Positions 1-11,503 of a stretch of 64,000 bases of DNA are shown piece by piece. The notes under the pieces were generated by a model. That model saw only the letters and a program-made list of their open reading frames with translations, was not told where the DNA came from and did not search any database. The stretch's first letter is position 1, and every line of letters starts with the position of its first letter. Source of the DNA: Artemisia argyi (taxonomy: Eukaryota > Streptophyta > Magnoliopsida > Asterales > Asteraceae); contig CM060709.1 in assembly GCA_030686995.1 (NCBI GenBank), forward strand, positions 122,294,373-122,358,372, read 5' to 3'. A program made the translations under genes and the position numbers.

Positions 1-3000
1 TTCCCTGAATACAGGGATGTGGTGAAGTTTCTACAAAACTGTTTCCTCACCACCACATTCACAAAACCCCCCTCTGTCATCTATCATAACTATTTGAGGG
101 AATTTTGGTGCACAGCGGTGGTTGAAAACCCTGATGCACCAAAGGAGGCCATCATAAGGTTCTCAGTAAAGAATGGGACTAAGTTCCTTAATCTTAACTA
201 CAAGACCTTTGTCAAAACCACTGGCCTTGACTATGCTGAGACCTTTGCTACCCAACCCACTAAAGAGGATGTGAAGGTAATCTTGCTGGAACTTGGCCCC
301 TATGACAAAAATCACCCTGAGGTGACTCCAGGGGCCCTCCTATCCAAAGCCCCAATCATCAAAACTTGGTTCCCTGCCCCCTGGAGGATCCTGATGACCT
401 TTGTCATTCAGGTCCTTGGGGGTAATAAATCCTCCACTGAGCAATTGAACACTACTCAAGCAATGATAGTGTACTGTCTCATAGAGGGTAAAAAGATTGA
501 CCTTGGAGAAATTATCTTCAGGGACCTCATTGCAAAGTTGGGTGGGAAGTCTAGGCAAAAACTCATGTCATACCCTAGATTCATTTCCTGCGCCCTCCAA
601 GACTTGTTGGGGTCCGAGTATGCTAAGCCTGATGCAGTAGGCTTTGAGCCTGATGTCTTACACAAGGCTAATTATTCTCGTGACCCTACTGAGGTTACAC
701 CTGTCGCCCTGACAACGTATATGCTTACTGCTATCCAGGGTGACAACAAGATCTCACCAATTCCCTCTCCCACCAAGAAGGTGAAGAGGTAGAAGGGACA
801 AGGGTCCGGGAAGGTGGCTCAACCCAAGTCACTCGCCACTGAGACCTCTGTCCCCAAGCCTGACACAAGGGGCCAACAACAACAGACCCTGACCGCTGAC
901 ACCCTCAGGATCATAACCGCATCATTGACCCCAAAAACAAAGGTAAATGGAGGGCACTGAGACATCACACTCAGTGTCCTTGGGTAAACCCATTCCCAAA
1001 GGCTCTGCTGACATAAACAAGTCAGTGGAGTTGGAATCAACCCAACCTCCATATCCTGCTGAAGGCTCTGGAAATTCACAACCAGGATCTTAGGGAGCAA
1101 GGGGTCCTATATCCTCGGTGGGGCAGCACTACTCCACTGAGAAGGGGACCCACACCACTTCACATCCTGCTAAAGGCTTGGGTAAATCACAACCCAAGTA
1201 TCAGGGAGTTACCACCTCTAAATCTTCGGCAGGCCAGCGCAAGCCTGTTGGAAAGGGGGTAAACCCACTCAGGTGCCTGATGAGGACATTCGCAGAACAA
1301 AGCTTTTGTCTGAGGGCACAAAAACTCTTCCCAAAGACTCAGAGGGACTCATACAACCCGCTGATAGGGACACAACAATCATGATTCCTAAGGATGACAC
1401 TGTTAAACACCCATCAGTGTCTGAAGGGGTCACGGGGGACAAAGATTCAGAGGGAAAAAGGCCACCCGCTGATATGGAACCTAAAACCACTCCCGGAGGT
1501 GCCCACTACTTGGGAACTGGCTCTAAGGATCAGGTAGATAAAACCCAGTCTATTGGATTAGAGGGGTTAGGACCTGGCCAAAACGGAGGCAAGTCTTCTT
1601 ATGAAGAGGAGTCGGATAACCTTTTGTTGCAGATTCAGTCCATGGCTGATGCTCAGGCAGCCCTGTTCTCTGATGATGACTTCCACAGTGACGAGGAGGT
1701 TTTTGAAGCTGGAGATGATATGGTGGTTGAGGAGACAGTCCCTGAACCTATCCCTCAGTCTCCTCAACCCTCTGACACTGAAGTTGCGGAACCTCACTCT
1801 GACTCAGAATCCTCAGGAGATGATCAAGCTCCTCTCACTGGGAAGTTCTTTACTAAGTTCATCAAGAAGGCGACCAATGCCTTGTTCAGAGGAGTCACTG
1901 ATCAGGTTTTTGACATGCACACTGAGCAGGCGGTTCATTACTTCAACCTCAAAGATGCAGTTGAAGATTTTAATGACGATGTCAGGGAGCAAAATGCCTC
2001 AGTCTCATTCTCCCTGACACAAATGGTCTCCCACCTTAACAAGTTCCTTGAATCCCTAAACAAGCTGAATACAGGGGTTCAGTCCATTCAAGAATCAGTT
2101 AAGGATGATCCTGAACTTACCAGGAAGCTTCTTCAGGCATCAGAGACCTATCAGCTCAATTCCGTGCATCTCACTGAGCTACTCAACCTGATGAAGTCCT
2201 TCAATTTTTAGGCTCTCAGTAACTCAGTGGAGGCTGTCAAAACCTCCCTTGCTGCCTTGGATCTTTCAGTGGCTGCTCAGTCTAAAAAATCAGCCTCTAT
2301 AGCTTGGAGTTTTGGTTCTCGTTTGACTGCAATGGAGAATGCTCAGGCATCCCTTGAAGCCAAAGTCTCCATAATTCAGAAGGACACCTCAGACATCAAA
2401 TCCATGATGACTGAGATCTACCAGGCCTTCAAGGGTTCCTTTCCTTCTGCATCAGTCACTCCAACTCTTGCCATCACAACAGCTCAGGCACCAGTTGAGG
2501 GGGAGAATGTCACTGATGCCCCTCATACTGAAGCCCAAGATGAAGCTACCGATGTTGCTTCAAGAGGACATCCCTCTCACACTGAGGGGGAACATGTCAC
2601 CGAGGCCACTCCAATCTCATCAGTTCAACCACAAGAAGAAACAGTCTCTTCATCTCGTCAGCAGGATAAAGGCAAAAGCATTGCTACAACACCTGAACCA
2701 GTAAGAGTGCTAAAGTCTGCCTCCACCATTGTTAGACAAAATCCTGATGAACCAATCACAGTTCCATTTGAGATCAATGGGGTAGTCCATCACCTCACTG
2801 ATGCTCAAATTCAGGCCTACTTGGAGAGAGATGAAATACTTAAAATGGTGGCTGTTGAAGAAAGAATGAGCAAACCTAAACTCATAAAGGTTGTTCATGA
2901 GGAAGCTGAGAAAATTGAGTTGGATACTGAGCAACTAGCCACTGAGCAAGCTGGAGCTGCCTTAAAAAAGGCTCAGGAAGAAGAGATGAGCGCCTGAAAA

Positions 3001-3753
3001 AGCAAAGAGAAGAAAAGCTCAGGAAGGACGCTCAGATCAGAAAGACCAGGATTGAAAGGTACACATGGGTGATGAAGGAAAGACTGAAACCTGAAACCAT
3101 CACTGATATCAAAATCCATCGCAAGCAACACCAAGCCTGCAATTGTCATAGTCTTCAGAGGGCAAGACCAAAGAGTAATGAACATCCATGATCCATTCAG
3201 GTTCACTGACTTTGACATCTCTGAGTTGGATGAGTTCCGACCAATCATCTCTAAGAAGAAAAATGTGGTGGTTCTTAGTCTCCTGAAATCTCTAAAGCTC
3301 AGGTATGAAAGACTGATGGAAATGCTTGAAGCTCTTGGCATTCCCTCCCTGCTTCCAGCTCTATCTACTCAAACTGCTCCACCAAAGGTCTCCAAAAGGA
3401 AGAGGAAGCAAATTGAGTTGGAGCCTGAGATCAAGGTCCCAGGATTGGATTGTGACAGGTCCCTTCCTGAAGGAATCACCTTCATGGACAATGTAGTGTT
3501 TGAAGTCCCTGAAAGAGGTCTGTGCTTTACTGATGAGTATGGAAACCCTGCTTTCCAAAGATGGTCAGACATTGACAAGGCAGGGATTAAGGCGATGCTT
3601 ATGTACCCGATGCTGGCTTCTCCTGTTAGGTGTGCTGAAAACGTAAGGTTCTGCCAGGACCTTAAAGCTAAGATTGAGGAGCACCCTGAGAAACACCTCC
3701 TGAGATCCAAGAAGGCAAAGCTTGATGCACTTGGCTATCAACTGAATATCTGA
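1..3753 (+). pseudogene. Extra (envelope-like) ORF of a Copia element, decayed
   Basis: One long reading frame (frame 1) runs from before the window to a stop at 3751-3753. It is broken by stops at 790-792, about 958, 2209-2211 and 2995-2997, with a short frame excursion at about 2995-3130. The N-terminal part (19-792) has a conserved globular block with LREFWCTAVVENP near residue 27. I associate that block with the ORF that follows RNase H in Asteraceae Copia elements. The middle (1273-2997) is acidic and Ser/Thr/Pro-rich with coiled-coil-like heptads (near 1990-2200). The C-terminal block (about 3130-3753) has a basic stretch and ends just before the polypurine tract. Its place between pol and the 3' LTR resembles the extra ORF of Sirevirus-type Copia elements. 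Its function is unknown and 'envelope-like' refers to position only. Pol lies outside the window. Confidence 0.7.
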
Positions 3754-3942
3754 ATCTGCAACCACTATTTTTTTTTTGTTTTTGTATTATCAGTAGGAAT
3801 TGTAATAACTATTAATAAACTTTGATGTTCTTTTAAGTTATCTGTGTCATACTATAATTACATCAACACTCAGTGAGAGATGAAGACCCATGCCAACTCA
3901 CACTGAATCATGAGACACTTTAGGCTATTTGTATATCAAAAT

Positions 3943-3952
3943 AGGGGGAGAC
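3943..3952 (+). other. Polypurine tract of the Copia element
   Basis: The purine run AGGGGGAGAC sits directly before the TGTTGGG start of the LTR. This is the usual plus-strand priming site of a Copia element and fixes both the orientation and the LTR start. Confidence 0.75.
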
Positions 3953-4882
3953 TGTTGGGTCACTGAATTCCCCAATCCTCCTCTAACAAGGATTTGAACA
4001 TAAAATAACCTAAGTGTCGTAAACACAAACAAGTCACTGAGTGAACAGTATCTCAGTTAGTCATCTTCATGATGCTTAGAACGAGTCTATGAAGAAAGGT
4101 TCACCAGTCAGTGAGGCGGAACTCAGTGAGTGGCATCTAAGCCAAGAAGAAGGTGATGGGTTCAGTGAGGATGACAATAACTCACTGAACCCCAAGACTC
4201 CTCAACAACTATTAAGTACTGAAGACTGAAGACCTAAAGACTGAAGTATGGGCGGGACAAGGCGGGAAAGTTTGAACGCATCAACAGGTGTCCTTATCAA
4301 CCTGAAGTCAAACTTTCCCTGAATGGCATAACGTCAGGATGGTGTAATTACTGTGCATCAGAAAGGCACATTGTCTTTTACCCATTATAGTCTATTGTAA
4401 CAGAGACAAAATATGTAAGTATTTTGTCTCTACTAGTTAGGTCATCTTTTTTGTCTTTATCAGTAATGTTGTAATTTACTTGTGTATAAATAGGTAGCAT
4501 AAGTGAGGAGTAAAAGTTGACAAGTTTGTGCATTTAATGCTAAGCATTCACAAACCACTTTTACTCCTCCAAAGAACAACGCAGTCCCTGAGATAGCTCA
4601 GTGTGACCTTTTAGTTGTCACTCAACTTAGTTTGAGTTTAGTGAGGAGTACATACCATACTTGTCGTTTCAATCCCAAGTGTTATTCCGCAATCACTTGG
4701 GTATAATTCTTTTGATTAACTTCTAATAAGAAAAAACCGTTGAAAAATATTGTGCCTGTTTCTTTACGTTTATCTTTATTGTTAATCTTTATTGTTAATC
4801 TTTCATATCTGAGCTAAAACGCCATGAAACTTGGTTAGGTTAACTCTTTAGTTAACTATTAACTTAGTAAAAGGGACCAACA
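3953..4882 (+). repeat. 3' LTR of the Copia element (930 bp)
   Basis: The LTR begins TGTTGG and ends CCAACA, a perfect 6-bp inverted terminal pair. It follows the polypurine tract directly. A TATA box (TATAAATAGG) lies at 4485-4494. The flanking pentamer on the right is CTTAG. The 5' LTR is outside the window, so the target duplication cannot be checked and LTR divergence cannot be used for dating. Confidence 0.8.
4485..4494 (+). promoter_or_regulatory. TATA box of the Copia LTR
   Basis: TATAAATAGG lies about 530 bp into the LTR, as expected for the U3 promoter of a plant LTR element. It is assigned by motif and position only. Confidence 0.55.
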
Positions 4883-4939
4883 CTTAGGTTGTGTCACATA
4901 TTGGTTCTAGGTTTTGGGCTGAATTTGTTAGTAATCTCG

Positions 4940-5190
4940 GGCTGAATTTTATGCATTTTTTTTTTTTAATTGTAATGTGTTTTTTCTTATGTAATATGTG
5001 TTTTTTTTTAATTAATGAAATTTATTTTAGTTAATAATATTATGTATATTTTATTTTATGTAAAAGAAAAGAAAAAAAATGGCTGGCGGCACTAGAATTT
5101 CTGATGCCAATGGTTACAACCAAAATGTGGTGCCGTAAGTTTTCTGGCTATGAAGATTTTTGCTAACGTGATAACACTTTTTGCACCACG
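4940..5190 (-). mobile_element. Partial MITE, same family as 21050-21755
   Basis: By eye this segment aligns with the reverse complement of roughly 21060-21310. It shares the T-rich stretch with an ATTAATGAA(A/G)TTTATTTTAGT block, then a 'GGTGCCGT..' block and 'GATTTTTGCT(A/G)ACGTG'. It has no clear terminal inverted repeats of its own, so it is probably a truncated or recombined copy. The rest of 4883-5690 has no recognisable gene. Confidence 0.45.
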
Positions 5191-5263
5191 ACATTGGATC
5201 ACAAATGTCGGGGAGTAGTCTTTGGTGCCGTAAGTTTTCTGGCCATGAAGATTTTTGCTAACA
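5129..5263. repeat. Direct repeat pair of about 40 bp
   Basis: The string starting GGTGCCGTAAGTTTTCTGG and running to GATTTTTGCTAAC occurs at about 5129-5168 and again at about 5223-5262, with only a few differences. It belongs to the degraded MITE region. Confidence 0.6.
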
Positions 5264-5957
5264 TGGCAGATGCATAAAGAAAGAAAAAGTTTACACGTAC
5301 AAATGAAAGAAACGGGAGTAGTCTTTGGCGCATAACTGGATAACAAATGTCGTTTCATGATTGGATCACAAGAACCACAAAAGACAAAAAATAAAAAAGA
5401 AATTTGAAAACATTGCTATATAACATTGTACGATAAGCTGTAAAACTTGTACATAGTGATCCGTTTAATCTTTTCCATATTCATAGTTTCATACCATCTT
5501 GTTTCATTTCAAAACCCTCGTCCCAATTTTTACTATTTTCAGTAAACTTAAACCTCATATTCATAGTGTCATTCTTGCAACTGTATCATCCATCATTTTC
5601 ATCTGAATGTAAAGAGCCCCCCCCCTGTCATTTCACTAAAAAGATTATTTTTTATATTTTATTTTACTTATAACTTGTTGTTGTTGTTGGTTGCATTGTA
5701 AGGTAAAGATGGAAGGAGGGTCTTTGGGAGATGTTGCTGAGGAACAAAATAATGAGTTTATTAAGATGGTTTTTTCATGGTCTATTGATGACATCTTTAA
5801 TGAAGATCTCTATAAGTACGAGGTTGTTATTTTTCATGCTTTTTTTAGCTTGTTTTTCTTAATGGTTTTGTTGTTTTTAATGGGTTTATCAGAAATTTTT
5901 ATCTGTTTGTTTCTTGTATGTTACCCTATTGTTGCTGATATGAAAGCATTTATACGC

Positions 5958-6885
5958 GTAGGGGGTGTTTGGTTTAGCTTATTTTCACGCTTAGAGCACG
6001 TGGTATGATGACTTTCACCCCCGAGTTAAGCTTTAACTTGCTGAGTTAAATTGAGTTAACCACACCGCCCTACCCAGTTAAAGCCAAGGGTGAAAGGTTA
6101 AATGCCTAGGTGGCGCTGACGCGGAGTAGCATAACTTGGTGTTACCACACCTTATGCTGTTACCCTATCTGGGTGTGGGTGGGTGGGGGGGGTGGGGGGG
6201 AGGGGGGGGGGGGGTTACTTTCCCATGTTTAAGTCATAATAACTTTATAGGTAAAAATAATAATAATAAATCATATTATCTATACTACATATAATGCACA
6301 AATGAATCTCTCTCCAAAATTTTCAGACTTACAAGAAATAAAGCATGGTTTACAACACTTTAATGCCCAAATTTTGAGAATTACAACAAAACAAGCATAT
6401 GGTACAACAAAAATAAGCATGGAGTCATTTTCAGACCACTTTTCTATCAAACAACATTAATGCTATTAAATAGTAGTCATTAAAATACCTTTTAAGTGAA
6501 AAATACTACCTTATAAGCATTATTTACAAGGACTCAAAGCACACATAAAACTAAAAAAGAATATTCACCTAATACAATTAATACATTATTAAAAACACCC
6601 TTCAACAAAAAATACATGAACATGTTACTTTTGCTTTACGAGTGGTTTATGGTTTATATTTATACAAATATCATAAAATTACGAAACCAATAAGTTACAA
6701 TAAAAAAAATGAAAAAAATACGTCTGCTAAAAATCAACCCCGCTGCAACACGCGGTATAAATGAAAAATAGTTGCTCGCCACAAAATTAGTCACCGAGTA
6801 CCCGCCGCCGCATTGCGCGGGTACCCTGCTAGTGATATATAAGTTGAGTAAAATAAGCTCATAAGCTAAAACATAAGAATAAGGT
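5958..6885. mobile_element. MITE (GGGTGTTTGG type) interrupted by other insertions
   Basis: The left end GGGGGTGTTTGGTTTAGC is at about 5959. The body is interrupted by an unrelated segment (about 5987-6175, starting TTAGAGCACGTGGTA) and by the Helitron at 6279-6832. Sequence related to the MITE resumes at 6833 with AAATAAGCTCATAAGC. The boundaries are approximate. Confidence 0.45.
6279..6832 (+). mobile_element. Complete non-autonomous Helitron (554 bp)
   Basis: The 5' end is TCTATACTACATATAATG, preceded by A (6278). The 3' end is CTAG at 6829-6832, followed by T (6833), giving the canonical A|T target. A hairpin with an 8-bp stem (GTACCCGC at 6798-6805 and GCGGGTAC at 6817-6824) precedes the CTAG. 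There is no coding sequence, and mobilisation would need a RepHel protein in trans. Confidence 0.85.
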
Positions 6886-6984
6886 TTTTGTTTTATTAAT
6901 TTTTAGCATTTTCTTTAAATGATTTTGGTGTTTTTAATGGCTTTGTGGTTTTTGTATGTTACCCATAATTGTTGATATGAATTG

Positions 6985-7113
6985 GGGGGTGTGCTTATTT
7001 ACGCGGTTATTTGTTCGGCTTACTTTTTTGGAAAAGGGGGTGGGGTGGGGGTTTTAAAAAATCACCTTATGAAACATAAGTTGAGTAAAATAAGCTAAAA
7101 CACAAACACCCCC
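6985..7113. mobile_element. Short MITE copy in intron 1
   Basis: The left end is GGGTGTGCTTATTTACGCGG and the right end is AAGCTAAAACACAAACACCCC. These are imperfect inverted repeats of the same family as 7158-7397. Confidence 0.5.
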
Positions 7114-7157
7114 ATAATAAGCTCATAAGTCAAATATAATTGTTGTAGCGAATATAA

Positions 7158-7397
7158 GGGTGTTTGTTTAGCTTATTTTATTCGGCTTATTTATTTATTT
7201 TTATTTTATTTTATTATTATTATTATTTTTTTTTCGTAAGTCAATATATTGCAGCTTATTTTCCCGTTTTAAGTCATAAAAAGCTTTTGGTTGGAGCTTT
7301 CACTTTTAAGTCATAATAAGCTTTTGGTTGGGCATATGGAAAATAAGCCGGAAAAAATAAGCTGATAAGCTAGAAAGTAACTTTGGGCAAACACCCC
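7158..7397. mobile_element. MITE with GGGTGTTTGTTTAGC termini
   Basis: The left end is GGGTGTTTGTTTAGCTTATT and the right end is GGGCAAACACCCC, preceded by AAATAAGCTGATAAGC. Internal AAGCTTTTGGTTG blocks are repeated. No perfect target duplication is visible. It is probably a hAT-type MITE. Confidence 0.6.
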
Positions 7398-8747
7398 ATA
7401 TTATGTCTTGCTTGGGGATGTTTTATTTTTTATTTTAATGCTGGCTCTAGGTTTTACATGTAGACATGTCTTATTCTTTAAACCCTTTGTGTATGAAATG
7501 ATCCAAAGCTAGTTAATTCATATTTCATTGTATGAAGTTTTTAGTTTATTTGAATACTCTTAGGTGTTGATTTATTTATTTAATTTTTATTTTATTTTAT
7601 TTTATTTATTTATTTATTTATTTTTAATTGCTTGACTGCTTATGTTTAAAGTAGATAACATTTCTGAATAGTTGGATGAAACTTCTTGTATGGTCAAATA
7701 AGCACTATCGCATAAATTAAGCAAGTTAGCATCTGCTTATTTTTAAACCAGTTTGCGATAAGAAACACAAACACCATCTGCATATCTTAAAACCAGTTGC
7801 AAATAAGGAAAAGCCCTAACACCCCTAACAAAATATAGATCACTAAAGTTTGACCCACTTGACTTTAAAGTCAACATTTCATTCTTTATATTTGATTGGA
7901 AGGTTTACAGTTGATTTTTTCTTTTCCAAATCATGACATGCAGATTGTTTATTTTGAAAAATAGCAAATATAGACATGTTGAGACTTCCTCATACTACAA
8001 ACCTGTTTCGTAACTATAAATTTGTTTATTCCATTACGTGGTTCGCTTCTTGTTGTTGTATAACTCTAGTGACTTTTTCGTTTTAGATCGTATATTCAAC
8101 ACATATATGTTTGTAACGACATTGATGCATCATTTTGTAGGTGGAGAACATACCACTTGCGTTTGTGTGTGAAGAACACTATTTCAGCTCTTTTGTTTAT
8201 CCATTACTAGAGGAAACACGCGCTGAGCTTGCTTCCTCCATGGAGATCATGTATAGAGCTCCATTTGCTGAAATTTTATCGTTTAATGAGTCCAAATGTG
8301 GTGAAAACATGGTTTATGATGTTAGTGTTGGTCCTTGGAAGAATCCATTTAGTGAACGTGGCAAAGATGCTTACCAAACATTACCGGGTGATCTGCTTGT
8401 TTTAGTAGATGGGAAACCTGAATCCATTTCTGACTTGCTGCGTGTGGGAAGAACATGGGCTCTTTCGTCGGTTAAAAGTAATGAAGTTGATATAGTACAT
8501 CTATAACAATTAAAGTTAAGGCATCAAAACCAATTGAATTTCAGGATGGGATGTTTGCTGTTTTTGTGATGAATATAACAACTCAGAGAAGAATATGGAA
8601 TTCGTTGCACATACATAGAAATCTTAATATCATCAAAGAGGTTCTTTACTCTCATTATGCGGTAAGAAGTTTGTTGATTAAAATTTATAAAATTTCCCTT
8701 TTGTCCGGTGATGATCTTGTTATTAATTATGGATATGTTGTTTGCAG

Positions 8748-10975
8748 GTTAAGGAGAACTGCAGTATATGTTCTGTTTGTTATGATAGTACTATATCTCA
8801 AAGATATGATCAACAGCTTTTGGTTAATCTGAATGAGTCTCAAAGGGCGGCAATCATGGTAGCGATTTGTAAAACGCAATGTTGCCATGGTTCTTCTGTG
8901 GAACACATATGGGGACCTCCCGGAACAGGGAAAACCATGACAGTCAGTGTTTTGCTTTTTATCCTCTCGCAAATGAACCACAGGACCCTTGCATGTGCTC
9001 CAACGAATGTGGCTATAGTACAGTTAGCCTCACGTTTTGTAAGCTTGGTAAAAGAATCATTTATAATCACAACTGTAAGTGGTGATTATTTCTGCCCCGT
9101 TGGAGATGTGGTCTTGTTTGGCACAAAGGAGAGGTTGAATGTTAGTAGTGACATTGAAGAAATATTTCTAGAGCATCGGGTTAAGAGGCTTGTAGAGTGC
9201 CTAGGGCCAGTGACTGGTTGGAAGCATTGCATAAGATCTATGATCGATTTATTGGAAAACTTTGTTTCTGAATATCATATGTTTGTAGAAAATGAGTTGT
9301 GCAAAGAGAAACAACAAGAAGTTAAATCATTCATTGAGTTTGTGCGAAATCGATTCTATTCTAGTGCACGACCACTCAGAAGGTGCATTGTTACATTTTG
9401 TACTCATATCCCGAGAAGTTTCATGGGGGAATATAATTTCAAGAATTTGATCTCTCTTTTGGATAATTTGAGTTCGTTGGAGTCACTGCTATATCAAGAG
9501 AATGTGGTTTCGGACAAACTTCAAGACCTTTTCACTTCTGAACCAATGCAAGATGATATGTCTACTATCAGTTTCGTTAGAGCCATGTCTCTATCTGTTC
9601 TTACAACTCTGCAGCAATCTCTTGACGAGCTCACTCTCCCATCTTTTTTAAACAAATATGCAATTACACAATTTTGTCTTGAAAGAGCTTCGGTTATATT
9701 TTGCACAACTTCAAGTTCCCACAAGTTGCATGCTGTCAATATGCCTTTGGATATATTGGTAATGGACGAAGCTGCTCAACTGAAAGAGGCAGAGTCCATC
9801 ATTCCCCTTCAACTTCCCGGGTTGAAGCATGCTATTCTTATTGGAGATGAGCACCAATTACCTGCAGTGGTTAATAGCAACGCAAGTCTTTACTTATCGA
9901 TGTACCTTAAGACTAGAGTTTACATTTGAGTTTTATAGCTATATTTTGATAGACTACATTTTGTGGACAGGTTTGTATTGAATCTGGTTTTGGAAGGAGC
10001 TTATTTGACCGATTAAGTTCTTTGGGTCATTCGAAGCATCTTCTTAATGTTCAGTACAGAATGCATCCTTCCATCAGTGTCTTCCCAAATCGGATGTTTT
10101 ATCAGAATCAAATTCAAGATGCACCAAATGTGCTATCCATAAGTCATGAAAAGACATATCTTTCAGGACCAATGTTCGGATCCTACTCATTTATAAATGT
10201 TGTTGGTGGAAGAGAAGAAAAAGATGACAAAGGAAGAAGCCGAAGAAACATGGTTGAGGTGGCTATTGTGCTTAAAATTGTACAAAATCTCTATAAAGGT
10301 ATGCATATTGGTTATCATTTCATATTTTTTAACATTTGTTTTTAGTGGTAAAATTTACTTAAGTTTAACCTATTCTTTCACATTTATAGCATGGAAGGAC
10401 TCAAAGCAGACGCTTACTATTGGTGTTATATCTCCCTATGTTGCCCAAGTTATTTCGATTCACGAAAAACTTGCTCAAAAGTATGACAAACTTGATGGAT
10501 TTTCAGTAAAGGTGAAATCAGTTGACGGGTTTCAGGGTGGGGAAGAAGATATAATTATTTTATCGACAGTAAGATCCAATAGCAATGGGTCTGTTGGCTT
10601 CATATCTAGTCCTCAAAGGACTAATGTTGCCTTGACCAGAGCACGGTATTGGATTCGCTAACTTTTTTTCTTTTCTTTATATATATATTCTTTTTATAAA
10701 ATAAATGACATTTTTATTTTCTAAAGAAGTATGAATATTGTCTTCAATTTTTGTGTAGACATTGTCTTTGGATATTGGGAAATGAAAGAACCTTGACAAA
10801 TAGTGAGTCTGTATGGAAAGACTTAGTCTCTGATGCAAGAAATCGCCATTGTCTGTTTGATGCTGATGCTGATGAATGCTTGAAGACGACAATTATAGCA
10901 GCAAAGAAAGAGTTAGATCAGCTTGATGAGCTGGTTAACGGGAATAGTGTACTGTTTAAACATGCAAAATGGAAG
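8748..10975 (+). CDS. SEN1/UPF1-like SF1 helicase module (exons 3-6 of the gene above)
   Basis: These four exons keep an open frame when spliced. Visible motifs are Walker A GPPGTGKT (exon 3), Walker B / DEAAQLKE and GDEHQLPAV (end of exon 3), [13 protein letters not shown] (exon 4), [20 protein letters not shown] (exon 5), and motif [10 protein letters not shown] continued by HCLWILGN across the exon 5/6 junction. All core SF1B helicase motifs are therefore intact. The family includes SEN1, UPF1 and MAA3 RNA/DNA helicases. The intron after exon 3 (9882-9970) starts with GCAAGT instead of GT. Confidence 0.85.
9882..9970 (+). other. GC-AG intron (intron 3 of the dual-helicase gene)
   Basis: The next usable GT donors would either delete NSN or insert about ten foreign residues between VVNSN and [13 protein letters not shown] donor at GCAAGT (9882) gives [17 protein letters not shown], which has the length and spacing expected between motif III and YRMHP in this family. 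GCAAGT is the consensus of the rare GC donor class. The acceptor is GGACAG|GTT. Confidence 0.65.
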
Positions 10976-11503
10976 GTGTGTAATTAGCATTTTTCCACTC
11001 TGTATCATTATGCAATATCCTACATTAGTTCTTAGTGTTTGTTGAACTTTATGCCATCAGGTTCTCTTTAGTGAAGATTTCAGAAGATCGTTTGGAAAGC
11101 TGATGGGTTCTCGCTTGAAAAAGCTTGTTTTGAATCTCTTGCTGAAACTATCTAGTGGCTGGCGGCCCAAGAACAAAAGTGTGGACTTATGTTGTGAAGC
11201 TTCTTCACAAATTTTGAAACAGTTTAAGGTTGAAGGGTTGTATGTTATTTGCACTATCGATATCATTAAAGAAGTCAAATACATACAGGTTTTGAAGGTT
11301 TGGGATATATTAGCCTTAGATGAGATACCGAAACTCAAAAAACGACTTGAGAGCGTATATTCTGCATACACAAATGATTTTAATAATTGGTGCACAGAAA
11401 AATGTTTAGAGGGGTATGTTCCTTTGTTGTCTACCGAATCTTAGTTCTTAAAGTAATGATTGTATAATTATATGCTTGAGTCCATTTTCTGTATATTTTT
11501 CAG

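Larger units (their letters stand above)
5823..8140 (+). other. Intron 1 of the dual-helicase gene, MITE cluster
   Basis: The donor is GAG|GTTGTT and the acceptor is TTTTGTAG|GTG. The 2.3-kb intron holds several copies of one MITE family with ends like GGGTGTTTG(T/G)TTTAGCTTATTTT and AAATAAGC..AAACACCCC, a G-rich run at 6178-6214 and a complete Helitron. No coding sequence is seen inside. Confidence 0.75.
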
